64,000 bases of DNA. Origin: Sediminicola sp037203765 (GTDB lineage Bacteria > Bacteroidota > Bacteroidia > Flavobacteriales > Flavobacteriaceae). Under the pieces are notes generated by a model. It saw only the letters and a list, made by a program, of their open reading frames with translations, was not told the DNA's origin and did not search any database. The stretch lies in assembly GCF_037203765.1 (NCBI RefSeq), contig NZ_JBBCAS010000002.1, forward strand, positions 1 to 64,000, given 5' to 3'. The translations under genes and the position numbers were made by a program. Positions within the stretch are counted from its first letter, which is position 1; each line of letters begins with the position of its first letter. Of the stretch, positions 1-8,741 are shown piece by piece.

Positions 1-590
1 AGTCTCGGGATTGTGCATCCCCAATGGCAATCCTGGTCAAGCATAGAAACCATAACCCGCTTCGCGTGTTGGTTTTTTGGGAAAGGGATTCACTGCTCCC
101 GAAGTCTCGGGATTGTGCATCCCCAATGGCAATCCTGGTCAAGCATAGAAACCATAACCCGCTTCGCGTGTTGGTTTTTGGAAGGGGATTCACTGCACTA
201 CGCTTGTGCATCCCAAATGGGTGATCCTGGGCAAGCATGGAAACCATAACCCGCTTCGCGTGTTGGTTTTTGGGAAAGGGATTCACTGCTCCCGAAGTCT
301 CGGGATTGTGCATCCCAAATGGGTGATCCTGGGCAAGCATGGAAATTATAACCCGCTTCGCGTGTTGGTTTTTAGGGAAAGGGATTCACTGCTCCCGAAG
401 TCTCGGGATTGTGCATCCCAAATGGCAATCCTGGGCAAGCATAGAAACCATAACCCGCTTCGCGTGTTGGTTTTTGGGAATGGGATTCACTGCTCCCGAA
501 GTCTCGGGATTGTGCATCCCAAATGGGTGATCCTGGGCAAGCATAGAAACCATAACCCGCTTCGCGTGTTGGTTTTTTGTTTCCTTCCGC
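1..590. repeat. Tandem array of ~102 bp hairpin-rich repeats
   Basis: Six successive units can be followed by the motif CATAACCCGCTTCGCG or its variant near 51, 153, 245, 347, 449 and 551, giving spacings of 102, 92, 102, 102 and 102 bp. Each unit contains short inverted repeats: AACCCGC-TTC-GCGTGTT (one mismatch), CCCGA-AGTC-TCGGG, and one around the CCCAAATGGG segment. Because 102 is a multiple of three, long frames stay open across units on both strands. Their products simply repeat a 34-residue pattern, so I do not call a protein. The array begins before the window and ends beside the tRNA-Ser terminator. It resembles REP/BIME-like arrays in form; no known family name is claimed. Confidence 0.85.
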
Positions 591-620
591 CTCCTCGAAG
601 TAAACTTCGGAGGCTATAGA

Positions 621-653
621 AAACAAAAAACCCATAACTTTCGTTATGGGTTT
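621..653 (-). terminator. Rho-independent terminator of tRNA-Ser
   Basis: A perfect inverted repeat, AACCCATAAC-TTTC-GTTATGGGTT, is followed on the minus strand by a T-rich run. It lies just downstream of the tRNA-Ser gene. A second, imperfect inverted repeat (GCCTCCTCGAAG / CTTCGGAGGC) lies a few bases further on, between the terminator and the tandem array. Confidence 0.75.
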
Positions 654-660
654 CCTTTTG

Positions 661-745
661 CGGAGAAAGAGGGATTCGAACCCCCGGAGGTGTGACCCTC
701 AACAGTTTTCAAGACTGCCGCATTCGACCACTCTGCCATTTCTCC
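661..745 (-). tRNA. tRNA-Ser (anticodon UGA)
   Basis: On the minus strand the sequence folds as a class II tRNA. The acceptor arms GGAGAAA and TTTCTCC pair; the D arm follows. The anticodon stem CAGT/ACTG encloses the loop CTTGAAA, giving anticodon TGA. There is a long variable arm, and the T arm carries GGTTCGAATCC. The discriminator base is G, as is usual for serine tRNAs. The 3' CCA is not encoded. The 85-nt length fits a serine tRNA. Confidence 0.95.
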
Positions 746-1081
746 AGAATATCTTAGCGGGTGCAAATATAGAAACCTTTTTTGTAATCCCTAAATATTT
801 TTTGTGATTTTTTTGTACACCAACTTTTGGCCCTTTTCATGGTCAGAAATAAGAGCCCAAAGCCATATCTTAGCTTTATCCCTTTGTATATTTGTAACCC
901 TATGAATCTTTTTTTATTGGATCAAAACAGAATTGAGATAATAGGATTAATTTAGAGGGTTGCACGGATGACTAATGAACCAAGAGTGTGTGCAACATGT
1001 TTGCTATGCAGGTTAATGCTAGAAGAAATATATGTTCCCATAGCCATATGGTGGGATCATCGCTTTAATTAGGAAGGAAAA
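746..1081. other. Intergenic stretch between tRNA-Ser and nitroreductase
   Basis: No convincing gene is present. It contains the divergent tRNA promoter and a plus-strand TATATTTG at 887-894, which could be the -7 box of the nitroreductase transcript and would leave a leader of about 180 nt. A possible 34-codon reading frame at 968-1072 contains three cysteines (VCATCLLC). It ends just where the nitroreductase ribosome binding site begins, so a leader peptide is conceivable but unsupported by any recognised family. Confidence 0.4.
764..771 (-). promoter_or_regulatory. -7 promoter box for tRNA-Ser
   Basis: Read on the minus strand this is TATATTTG, an exact match to the Bacteroidota -7 consensus TAnnTTTG. 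It sits 18 bp upstream of the mature tRNA 5' end. No clear -33 TTTG was seen. Confidence 0.55.
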
Positions 1082-1717
1082 ATGAAGGACAGTATTAAAA
1101 ATTTGGAATGGCGTTACGCGGTTAAAAAGTTTGATTCGGAAAAAATACTTTCCGAAGAAAAGCTTGAAAGACTTAAAAAAGCGTTTAACTTGACTGCTAC
1201 TTCCTATGGGCTGCAACCTATCCGTATGGTGGTGTTGAAGAATAAAGATTTACAGGAAAAGTTGGTCGCCAGCTCCTATGGTCAACAACAGGTATCCCAA
1301 GCCTCCCATGTATTGGTCATTTGTATAGAACGTGTGGTAGACAAGGATTTTATAGTGGAATATTTTACCCGGGTAAAAAATATTAGGAAAACCAGCGAAA
1401 GTATCATCAATCCCTTCGAAGATGCCTTGGTCCGTTCCTTTTCAAAAAAAGATATCAAGGAAGTCAAGGATTGGGCAACCAACCAGGCCTATTTGGCATT
1501 GGGCAATTTATTGACCGTTTGTGCCTTCGAGGAGATAGATTCCTGTCCCATGGAAGGATTTGAACCTGCTGCCTATGACGAATTATTGGGATTGGAACCC
1601 TTTGGACTCTCCTCGGTATTGGTGCTTCCCGTAGGGTATAGGGCAGAAGATGATATGTTTGCCGAAATGAAAAAAGTGAGGCGCTCCATGAAGGACAGTA
1701 TTATAGATATTAATTGA
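1082..1717 (+). CDS. NAD(P)H-dependent nitroreductase family oxidoreductase
   Basis: The 211-residue protein has the pattern of the NfsB/YdgI-type nitroreductase family, which are FMN enzymes reducing nitro compounds or quinones with NAD(P)H. Visible features are the N-terminal RYAVKKFD segment, which contributes to the FMN phosphate site in this family; the ATSYGLQPIRMVVL stretch; and the C-terminal glycine-rich LPVGYRAEDD segment. The start is well placed behind AGGAAGG. It is followed at about 70 bp by a sugar-aminotransferase-like gene on the same strand, with no obvious functional link. The physiological substrate cannot be read from the sequence. Confidence 0.85.
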   Translation: MKDSIKNLEWRYAVKKFDSEKILSEEKLERLKKAFNLTATSYGLQPIRMVVLKNKDLQEKLVASSYGQQQVSQASHVLVICIERVVDKDFIVEYFTRVKNIRKTSESIINPFEDALVRSFSKKDIKEVKDWATNQAYLALGNLLTVCAFEEIDSCPMEGFEPAAYDELLGLEPFGLSSVLVLPVGYRAEDDMFAEMKKVRRSMKDSIIDIN

Positions 1718-1787
1718 TACTACGGGAACCTCTTCCTTTTACCATGAACCTTGATTTTTTAAACTAATTTTTTACGATTTATATTTT

Positions 1788-2981
1788 ATGCCGGGATTCG
1801 AACTTTTTGGAGATAAGGAAAGAGAACAGGTCAATGATGTTCTCAATTCAGGGGTTTTAATGCGTTATGGATTTGATGGCAAGAGAAACGGCCATTGGAA
1901 AGCAAAGGAACTGGAAAAGGCCCTCGCAAAAAGAATGATGGTGAAACACGCCCAATTGGTGAGCAGTGGTACGGCCGCTTTAACAGTGGCCATGGCCAGC
2001 GCAGGAGTAGGAGCAGGGGATGAGGTGATTATGCCCACCTTTACCTTTGTAGCTAGTTTTGAGGCCGTATTGGCCCTGGGGGCAGTTCCAATCTTGGTTG
2101 ATATTGATGACACCCTCACCTTGGATCCCAAAGCGGTTGAAAGTGCCATCACAAACAGGACCAGGGTTATAATGCCGGTACATATGTGCGGCTCTATGGC
2201 CAATCTTAGGGCCTTGAAGGAATTGTGTGACAAGCACGACCTTATATTGGTAGAAGATGCCTGTCAGGCCATCGGAGGCAGCTATGAAGGGAAGCCTTTG
2301 GGCAGTTACGGGGATTTGGGGTGTTTTTCCTTTGATTATGTGAAGACCATTACCTGCGGTGAAGGTGGTGCCCTGATCACCAATGATGAAACGTATTATA
2401 AGAATGCCGACCACTATTCTGACCACGGGCATGACCATATTGGAACGGATAGGGGGGCTGAAGGGCATCCATTTTTGGGCTACAACTATCGCATATCAGA
2501 ACTCCATGCCGCTGTTGGGGTTGCCCAATTGAAGAGGCTCGATACCTTTCTGGGAATTCAGAAAAAAAATTACAATACGATTAAAAAGGCATTGGCCACC
2601 ATTCCGGAGGTAACTTTTAGAACCGTGCCCGAAAATGGTGTGGAAAATTACTCCTTTATCAGTTTCTTCCTACCAACGGAGGACCAAGCGAGAAAGGTCC
2701 ATACCTCCCTGACAACAGCTGGTGTGGATGCTTGTTTTTACTGGTATGACAACAATTGGCACTACCATCGCAAATGGGCACACCTGAAACATCTAAAAAC
2801 ACTGAGTTATCTCCCGTCAAAAGTCTATGACCACCTTCCCAATTACGATAAGGCCGATTTTTCAAAATCAGACTATTGGATGGGCAGGACAATCTCCTGC
2901 TTGATCAAATTGAGCTGGACGAAGGAAGAAGTAGGGCAACGGGCGCAAACCATGGCCAAAACCATTCGAGAGAATCTATAG
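1788..2981 (+). CDS. DegT/DnrJ/EryC1/StrS-family PLP aminotransferase
   Basis: The 397-residue protein belongs to the DegT/DnrJ/EryC1/StrS family, which usually aminates nucleotide-linked keto-sugars. It shows the family's SSGTAAL cofactor-phosphate loop, GDEVIMPTFTFVAS, the VEDACQAIGG aspartate region, and the Schiff-base lysine at residue 186 in FDYVKTITCGEGG. The usual sequence around the lysine (TKN) is replaced by VKT, seen in some subfamilies. There are no sugar-nucleotide or polysaccharide genes next to it, so its pathway is open. It starts about 70 bp after the nitroreductase gene. Confidence 0.85.
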   Translation: MPGFELFGDKEREQVNDVLNSGVLMRYGFDGKRNGHWKAKELEKALAKRMMVKHAQLVSSGTAALTVAMASAGVGAGDEVIMPTFTFVASFEAVLALGAVPILVDIDDTLTLDPKAVESAITNRTRVIMPVHMCGSMANLRALKELCDKHDLILVEDACQAIGGSYEGKPLGSYGDLGCFSFDYVKTITCGEGGALITNDETYYKNADHYSDHGHDHIGTDRGAEGHPFLGYNYRISELHAAVGVAQLKRLDTFLGIQKKNYNTIKKALATIPEVTFRTVPENGVENYSFISFFLPTEDQARKVHTSLTTAGVDACFYWYDNNWHYHRKWAHLKHLKTLSYLPSKVYDHLPNYDKADFSKSDYWMGRTISCLIKLSWTKEEVGQRAQTMAKTIRENL

Positions 2982-3004
2982 ATCTATTCTTGGATAAAGA
3001 ATAA

Positions 3005-4138
3005 CTAGTACTTTACGTATTCTTCAATAGTCAGGCCGTAACCAACAATACCTACCCTTTTGGTCTGGGCAGAATTGGTCATTAACTTGATCTTGGCAAT
3101 ATTCAGGTCGTGCAAAATCTGTGCACCAACACCAAAATCTTTGGCATCCATATCTATTTTTGGAGCCTTGAGTACCCCTTTGCTTTGTAGTTCCTTGAGC
3201 TCTGCAAGTCGCCCCAATAGATTCAACGATTGTGACTCCTGATTGATAAAGACAAACGCACCTTTGCCTTCGGCATTGATGGCATTGAACATATCCTCCA
3301 ATTTTTTATCTGGATTATTGGTCAATGTGCCCAAAATATCATTGTTGACCAAGGTAGAATTGATCCTAGTGAGTACCTTATCATTTTTGGTCCAAGTACC
3401 TTTGGTCAGGGCTATATGGATCTGGTCATTTGTCGTTTGCTTATAGGCCCTTAATCTAAATTCCCCAAATCGGGTGGTGATATTGAAATCCTCCTTTTTC
3501 TCAATAAGGCTGTCATGTTCCATTCTATAGGCTACAAGGGCTTCAATGGACACAATCTTTAGGTCAAATTTTTTGGCCACTTCCATTAATTGTGGCAACC
3601 TGGCCATGGTACCGTCCTCATTCATGATCTCCACAATGATACCTGCAGGCTTCAATCCGGCCAAACGTGCAAAATCAATTGCCGCTTCTGTATGTCCTGT
3701 CCTTCTCAAAACACCACCTTCTTTGGCGACCAAAGGAAAAATATGCCCAGGTCTGGCCAAATCATGGGGTTTGGTTTCCGGTTGGGTCAAGGCGATAACG
3801 GTCTTGGATCTGTCAGCGGCAGATATACCGGTAGTCACCCCATTGCCTCTAAGGTCTACCGAAACGGTAAATGCAGTTTCAAGAGGGTCCGTATTATTGT
3901 TCACCATTCTATGGAGTCCCAATTCTTTGCAACGTCCCTCGGTCAAAGGGGCACAGATCAAACCTTTTCCGTGGGTAGCCATAAAGTTGACCAACTCTGG
4001 AGTAACCAGTTCCGCCGCAGCTAAAAAATCGCCTTCATTTTCCCTATTTTCATCATCAACAACGATAATTACCTTACCGTTTTTTATGTCCTCAATAGCA
4101 TCCTCAATCGTATTCAGCTGTATCTTATCTTTCATCAT
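3005..4138 (-). CDS. ribB: RibBA-type riboflavin protein: DHBP synthase with degenerate GTP cyclohydrolase II half
   Basis: The N-terminal ~205 residues are a complete 3,4-dihydroxy-2-butanone-4-phosphate synthase, which makes the four-carbon precursor of riboflavin from ribulose 5-phosphate. The acidic DDENRENEGD metal site and the GHTEAAIDF motif are visible. The remaining ~170 residues align to GTP cyclohydrolase II, but the three zinc cysteines are gone (Leu, Asn and Pro in their places) and the GRGIGL segment is lost, so this half is probably not catalytic. I chose the start at 4138 (Met-Met-Lys-Asp), just downstream of the lptG stop. A longer frame from 4210 would overlap lptG. Last gene of ftsK-lolA-lptG-ribB. 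Confidence 0.88.
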   Translation of the reverse strand: MMKDKIQLNTIEDAIEDIKNGKVIIVVDDENRENEGDFLAAAELVTPELVNFMATHGKGLICAPLTEGRCKELGLHRMVNNNTDPLETAFTVSVDLRGNGVTTGISAADRSKTVIALTQPETKPHDLARPGHIFPLVAKEGGVLRRTGHTEAAIDFARLAGLKPAGIIVEIMNEDGTMARLPQLMEVAKKFDLKIVSIEALVAYRMEHDSLIEKKEDFNITTRFGEFRLRAYKQTTNDQIHIALTKGTWTKNDKVLTRINSTLVNNDILGTLTNNPDKKLEDMFNAINAEGKGAFVFINQESQSLNLLGRLAELKELQSKGVLKAPKIDMDAKDFGVGAQILHDLNIAKIKLMTNSAQTKRVGIVGYGLTIEEYVKY

Positions 4139-4145
4139 GGGTATT

Positions 4146-5636
4146 CTAACTTTTTGCGGTTTGGAATATCTTCCTAAAAAACTGTTTGAAAACATCCGCA
4201 ATATTTCCAAAACTCATTAATCCTTTATCGGCTGTGGCCCTTCTGGTCAATGATACGCCCAGTGGGAGCATGATCAATGTGGAGAGCCAAGCGCCTAGAA
4301 CAGGGCTTATATTCCCTTCTTTGGCATAGTTGCCCGCAAAGACCCCAATAAAATAATAGGTAAGAAATAGCATAATGGCGATGACCATTGGCAATCCCAA
4401 ACCTCCTTTTCTAATTATGGCACCCAATGGTGCACCAACAAAGAAAAGTATAACACAGGAAAGTGCCAAAGCGTATTTTTTGTGCAGGGAAAGGATATGG
4501 AGGTTGTAAATTTTATACTTTATTTCAATTTCCTGTTTCTTGCCCTCTACGGAGGTAAGGATATTGTTGGTAGAGTTTTTTGCAGAACTGATCAGTTGTG
4601 TCTGCTGCCATTCTTGATAAAGATCTATCACCTCCTCAATTTTTGGAGCCTTGGATTGGTCTGCCATCAGGGGCACAAATTTGCTGTCGGTCTGCTTTTT
4701 AGTGGTAGTATCCATCGGATTGGCAATGGGAATAAACGCTCCCATTCTATTGGCCACACTTTTGGAAAAAGTCTCCACGGTTTTAATATTGTCTTCCCGA
4801 ATCGAATCTATATCCTTGCTCAATCGGGATATGTTCTTCATTTTATCCGTGCTCACGTCCCTTTCTTCCTCCATATCCACATTGTTGAGCTCCGACAGGT
4901 CCATGTTCATGGTGTAGGTCTCAAAATTTGATTTGGCAAAAGGATGTTTTTTGTTGTCACTACTGGATCTTGTCCTGACATCCTCATAATAATGGCCGTC
5001 CCTTAACACCAGTTGAAGAATGTCAGAATCCTCGCTACTCACCAATTCCCCAGTTTTAGCCTTGATGACCGTATTGTTGATATTGGTCTTGGATTTTTTA
5101 TGGATGATGACATTTTCCAGGAACCGATCATTTTCACCGGATTTTTTGTCAACCTTGATATTCATTCCGGTGCCTTCAAAATCACTAAAAACCCCTTCGG
5201 CAATGGCCACGGCAGGTTTCACTTTGGCAATATTCTTCCTTAGGTTGTAAATTTTTTGCTCTGAAGCCGGGATGATGTTGTTCGCGAAGTAGAAGGTGAC
5301 TCCCCCTAAAAATACAACTAAAATAATCAGCGGCAACATGGCCCTCTGCAAGGAAATCCCTGAGGCCTTCATTGCCGCAAATTCGTAGTTCTCCGCAAAG
5401 CTTCCGAAGGTAAGTATGGAAGATAGAAGCACTGTTAAAGGGAGTACTTTTTCCGTTAGATTGGGCATGAGGTAAAAGAGGAATTTACCAATGATGGCAA
5501 TATCCAGTCCTTTACCGGCCAAATCATCAATAAATAGCCAAATGGTTTGAAATATGAAGATAAACATCAAAATGACAAACGAACTGACAAAATTAAAGAC
5601 AAACCTCGATAGGATGTAACGGTCTAGTATCCTCAA
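4146..5636 (-). CDS. lptG: LptF/LptG family lipopolysaccharide export permease
   Basis: The 496-residue membrane protein has the YjgP/YjgQ (LptF/LptG) layout. An N-terminal RILDRYILSRF segment leads into membrane helices, including the conserved coupling region ENYEFAAMKASGIS. A long periplasmic domain of about 250 residues follows, then three C-terminal helices. The family forms the inner-membrane part of the LPS transporter with LptB. The periplasmic part carries a low-complexity charged insertion (residues about 220-300), making it longer than E. coli LptG, which is common in Bacteroidota. It lies 4 bp after lolA and immediately before ribB on the minus strand, so the envelope genes are probably co-transcribed. 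Confidence 0.88.
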   Translation of the reverse strand: MRILDRYILSRFVFNFVSSFVILMFIFIFQTIWLFIDDLAGKGLDIAIIGKFLFYLMPNLTEKVLPLTVLLSSILTFGSFAENYEFAAMKASGISLQRAMLPLIILVVFLGGVTFYFANNIIPASEQKIYNLRKNIAKVKPAVAIAEGVFSDFEGTGMNIKVDKKSGENDRFLENVIIHKKSKTNINNTVIKAKTGELVSSEDSDILQLVLRDGHYYEDVRTRSSSDNKKHPFAKSNFETYTMNMDLSELNNVDMEEERDVSTDKMKNISRLSKDIDSIREDNIKTVETFSKSVANRMGAFIPIANPMDTTTKKQTDSKFVPLMADQSKAPKIEEVIDLYQEWQQTQLISSAKNSTNNILTSVEGKKQEIEIKYKIYNLHILSLHKKYALALSCVILFFVGAPLGAIIRKGGLGLPMVIAIMLFLTYYFIGVFAGNYAKEGNISPVLGAWLSTLIMLPLGVSLTRRATADKGLMSFGNIADVFKQFFRKIFQTAKS

Positions 5637-5640
5637 CTTT

Positions 5641-6285
5641 CTAATTTCTTATAATGTAGTACCCTTCTTTCTTGTACTTGCTTTCATCAAATGTAAATAA
5701 GGTTTTTGATAAAGGCTGGTCCGTTTTAAAAGAATTAACAGTAATCGTAGTCTTTGTCCCGTTTTTGCCGGTTTCAATGAGCCTATAGATGTGTTTTGTC
5801 TCTATGTCGATGCCCAAAAGGATTGATTTAATTTCAGAATGGGTATCAATAGGTGTAAGCTTAACATATTGGATTTTTCTCCCCTGTATGTTCTGAAGTA
5901 CATCCCATTCGTAATTGTGGCCCGACTTGTAAAAAGTAAGCATTTTGGAAGGTGTAACCGTATTGGCATCCTCTGATTTGTTTTCTATGGTTACCTCCTC
6001 ATTCTCTGGAACGATGGTATATACTTTTTTACCATCGTACAATTGTTGTGATCCCAGGTAGTTGAACAAATACTTGTCTCCTTGAAGGGTTACATCCCCT
6101 CGAGTTTCCTGGTTGATATTGGCTTCGGTATTTTGAAGGGCATATTTAAATTCCACATGGATATTTTTATATCCTTTTACCTTATTGTAAACCTCGTCCA
6201 GCAATGTTTTTGCTTTTGCCGAGTTTTGTGCCATGGAAAAGGCAGAGGTCAATAAAAATGCCAGTACAAATAATTTTTTCATCAC
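5641..6285 (-). CDS. lolA: Outer-membrane lipoprotein carrier LolA
   Basis: The 214-residue protein starts with a cleavable signal peptide (MMKKLFVLAFLLTSAFSMAQ). The rest has the LolA-type half-barrel pattern: repeated beta segments with the FNYLGSQQLYDGKKVY region and a GIDIETKHIYRLIETGKNGT strand pair. LolA shuttles lipoproteins from LolCDE across the periplasm to the outer membrane. Homologues in this phylum are divergent, so function is assigned on the fold-level pattern and the conserved position between ftsK and lptG. The gaps to both neighbours are only 4 bp, indicating one transcript. Confidence 0.85.
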   Translation of the reverse strand: MMKKLFVLAFLLTSAFSMAQNSAKAKTLLDEVYNKVKGYKNIHVEFKYALQNTEANINQETRGDVTLQGDKYLFNYLGSQQLYDGKKVYTIVPENEEVTIENKSEDANTVTPSKMLTFYKSGHNYEWDVLQNIQGRKIQYVKLTPIDTHSEIKSILLGIDIETKHIYRLIETGKNGTKTTITVNSFKTDQPLSKTLFTFDESKYKKEGYYIIRN

Positions 6286-6289
6286 GTTG

Positions 6290-8677
6290 TTATTTTTTTT
6301 CGTTTTCTAATAATTGATCTAATGCAAACATGTCCGGAACCAAAACCTGTCTGGCCTTGCTGCCTTCGAAGGAGCCTACAATTCCAGCGGCCTCCAACTG
6401 ATCTATGATACGCCCTGCCCGGTTGTATCCCAGTTTAAGTTTTCGCTGAATCAGTGAGGCTGAACCTTGCTGTGCCACAACAATAACTTCTGCTGCTTCC
6501 CTGAACATGGCATCTCTTTCGGATATGTCATAATCAATACTTGTGCCAGAGTCGTCCCCGCCAACATATTCCGGTAAAATATGGGCATCTGGGTAGGCGC
6601 GTTGTGACCCTATATACTCCGTTATTTTGGCTACCTCTGGAGTATCCACAAAGGCGCACTGGATTCGGGTTACATCATTGCCCTGAGTGTACAACATGTC
6701 CCCTCTACCGATCAACTGGTCTGCCCCTTGAGCATCCAAAATGGTTCTTGAATCTATTTTGGAGGTTACCCTAAAGGCAATTCTAGCCGGGAAGTTGGCC
6801 TTGATGATACCCGTAATTACGTTCACGGAAGGTCTTTGGGTAGCGATGATCAAATGTATCCCGATGGCCCTTGCCAACTGCGCCAATCTGGCAATAGGTG
6901 TTTCTACTTCCTTACCGGCGGTCATGATAAGATCTGCGAACTCGTCGATTACCAATACAATATAAGGGAGGAACTTGTGCCCATCATTAGGGTTTAATTT
7001 TCTGGCCTTGAACTTGGTATTGTATTCCTTGATGTTGCGCACCATGGCATGCTTCAAAAGCTCGTAACGATCGTCCATCTCTATACAGAGAGAATTCAAG
7101 GTGTTTATAACCTTAGTGTTATCGGTAATGATCGCATCTTCTACATCAGGTAGTTTTGCCAAGAAATGTCTTTCAATTTTATTGAAAAGCGTCAATTCTA
7201 CCTTTTTTGGGTCCACAAGAACAAACTTTACTTCCGCCGGATGCTTTTTATACAGTAAAGAGGTCAGTACCGCATTCAATCCTACAGATTTTCCCTGTCC
7301 CGTGGCACCCGCCATCAATAAATGGGGCATTTTCGCTAGGTCAACTACAAACGTTTCATTGCTAATGGTCTTTCCAAAGGCGATGGGCAATTCCATTTCT
7401 GCCTTTTGGAATTTTGGGGAGGCGATCACAGAGCGCATGGACACTATGGTCGCATTTTTGTTGGGGACTTCAATACCTATAGTCCCCTTGCCCGGGATCG
7501 GGGCAATGATCCTGATGCCCAAGGCCGCAAGGGAAAGGGCGATATCATCCTCTAAATTTTTGATTTTTGAAATCCTTACTCCTGCTTCGGGAACGATCTC
7601 ATATAGGGTTACCGTAGGACCAATGGTGGCCTTTATCTGGGCAATTCCTATTTTATAGTTTCGTAGGGTCTCAACAATTTTGTTCTTATTTTCCTCCAGT
7701 TCCTCTTGGTTAATGGTAATGCCACCACCACTGGCCCCATGTTGGTCCAAGAGTTCAATGGTTGGAAACTTATAGTTGCCCAATTCCAGGGTAGGGTCGA
7801 ACTCCCCAAAATCCTCCACCAATTTTTGGGACATAAGTTCGGTATCTTCCACCTCTTCTTTGATCTTTTCCACTTCCATGGAAATATCATCCTCGTCTTC
7901 ATCCCCATCGTTGCCCACCTCTACTTTAAATCCATCATCGGCATCGTCCATCTGTAAGGGAGGGATATCTTTTTTGTGTGTATAGGTATCGATAACTTCC
8001 ACGGGCCCTTCCTTTTCAGGGATGGTTTCCTCCTCTTCTTTATCCTCAGGTGCAACGGTAGGTTTTCTTTTGAAATCTTCTGCCAGGGAACTGCTTTTCT
8101 GTTTGAAATAATTGATGATGGCTTCAGGGGTAAAATGGAAGAGTCTCACCAAAATAATGGTAAGTCCGAACAATAACAATAGGAATACGCCTATTTTCCC
8201 CGCATAGTCCTGTAAAAAATCGTTCATTTCATACCCGACAATTCCACCTAATAAGGGTCTTTTTTCTGCAAAGAACCCCATGGTAATGGAAATCCAAATA
8301 ATAAAAACAAGGCCCCAGATCCATTTTCGTAACAGCCCTTTTTTATCCAAGCTTAGGAAGAGGTGCAGTCCGGTGATGAAAAACAGAAAGGTGAATATCA
8401 GGGATGCCAAACCAAAACCTTTGTACACAAAGAAATGACTTATGGAGGCTCCAAATTTGTTCAGGAGATTTTTGGCTTGCTCGTTCCTGTCCGAAAACTC
8501 GCTCAAGAGGCTTTGGTCTGCCTGCCAAGTAAAATAAAAGGAGATAAAAGAAAAAAACAGGGCTATGCTGAAAAGCATCAATAAGCTTCCCAATATTATT
8601 TTATTCTTTTTGGACAACTTAAGTGACCATCCTTTCTTGGTAGTTGTAGGCTTTGACTTTTTTACCTTTTTTGCCAT
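6290..8677 (-). CDS. ftsK: DNA translocase FtsK/SpoIIIE
   Basis: The 795-residue protein has four N-terminal membrane helices (roughly residues 25-190), a short acidic linker (residues about 205-280, rich in Glu/Asp) and the FtsK motor. Walker A is GATGQGKSVGLN and Walker B is VLVIDEFADLI. The C-terminal winged-helix gamma domain (ASLIQRKLKLGYNRAGRI) reads KOPS-type sequences. It pumps DNA at the septum and activates chromosome dimer resolution. The linker is much shorter than in E. coli FtsK, as usual in Bacteroidota. It heads the minus-strand run ftsK-lolA-lptG-ribB. Confidence 0.95.
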   Translation of the reverse strand: MAKKVKKSKPTTTKKGWSLKLSKKNKIILGSLLMLFSIALFFSFISFYFTWQADQSLLSEFSDRNEQAKNLLNKFGASISHFFVYKGFGLASLIFTFLFFITGLHLFLSLDKKGLLRKWIWGLVFIIWISITMGFFAEKRPLLGGIVGYEMNDFLQDYAGKIGVFLLLLFGLTIILVRLFHFTPEAIINYFKQKSSSLAEDFKRKPTVAPEDKEEEETIPEKEGPVEVIDTYTHKKDIPPLQMDDADDGFKVEVGNDGDEDEDDISMEVEKIKEEVEDTELMSQKLVEDFGEFDPTLELGNYKFPTIELLDQHGASGGGITINQEELEENKNKIVETLRNYKIGIAQIKATIGPTVTLYEIVPEAGVRISKIKNLEDDIALSLAALGIRIIAPIPGKGTIGIEVPNKNATIVSMRSVIASPKFQKAEMELPIAFGKTISNETFVVDLAKMPHLLMAGATGQGKSVGLNAVLTSLLYKKHPAEVKFVLVDPKKVELTLFNKIERHFLAKLPDVEDAIITDNTKVINTLNSLCIEMDDRYELLKHAMVRNIKEYNTKFKARKLNPNDGHKFLPYIVLVIDEFADLIMTAGKEVETPIARLAQLARAIGIHLIIATQRPSVNVITGIIKANFPARIAFRVTSKIDSRTILDAQGADQLIGRGDMLYTQGNDVTRIQCAFVDTPEVAKITEYIGSQRAYPDAHILPEYVGGDDSGTSIDYDISERDAMFREAAEVIVVAQQGSASLIQRKLKLGYNRAGRIIDQLEAAGIVGSFEGSKARQVLVPDMFALDQLLENEKK

Positions 8678-8741
8678 TAAATCTGATATTCTTAAGCGGC
8701 TAAATTACAAATTTAGAACGTAAGCCGATTCTACAATAGTT

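Noticed and set aside
2..590. CRISPR array
   Set aside because: The repeated unit has no unique spacers between short direct repeats; the whole 102-bp unit is repeated, and no cas genes are nearby.
13..635. Several overlapping long open frames on both strands with 34-residue repeats
   Set aside because: They arise because the DNA repeat unit is 102 bp, a multiple of three. They repeat the same translated pattern, lack ribosome binding sites and run into the tRNA terminator.
4139..4210. N-terminal extension of the RibB protein
   Set aside because: It would overlap the end of lptG and does not match the family; the Met-Met-Lys start at 4138 gives the normal N terminus.
3546..4220. Plus-strand frame of 224 codons opposite ribB
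   Set aside because: It is the antisense shadow of the well-supported ribB gene, with no ribosome binding site or recognised motif.
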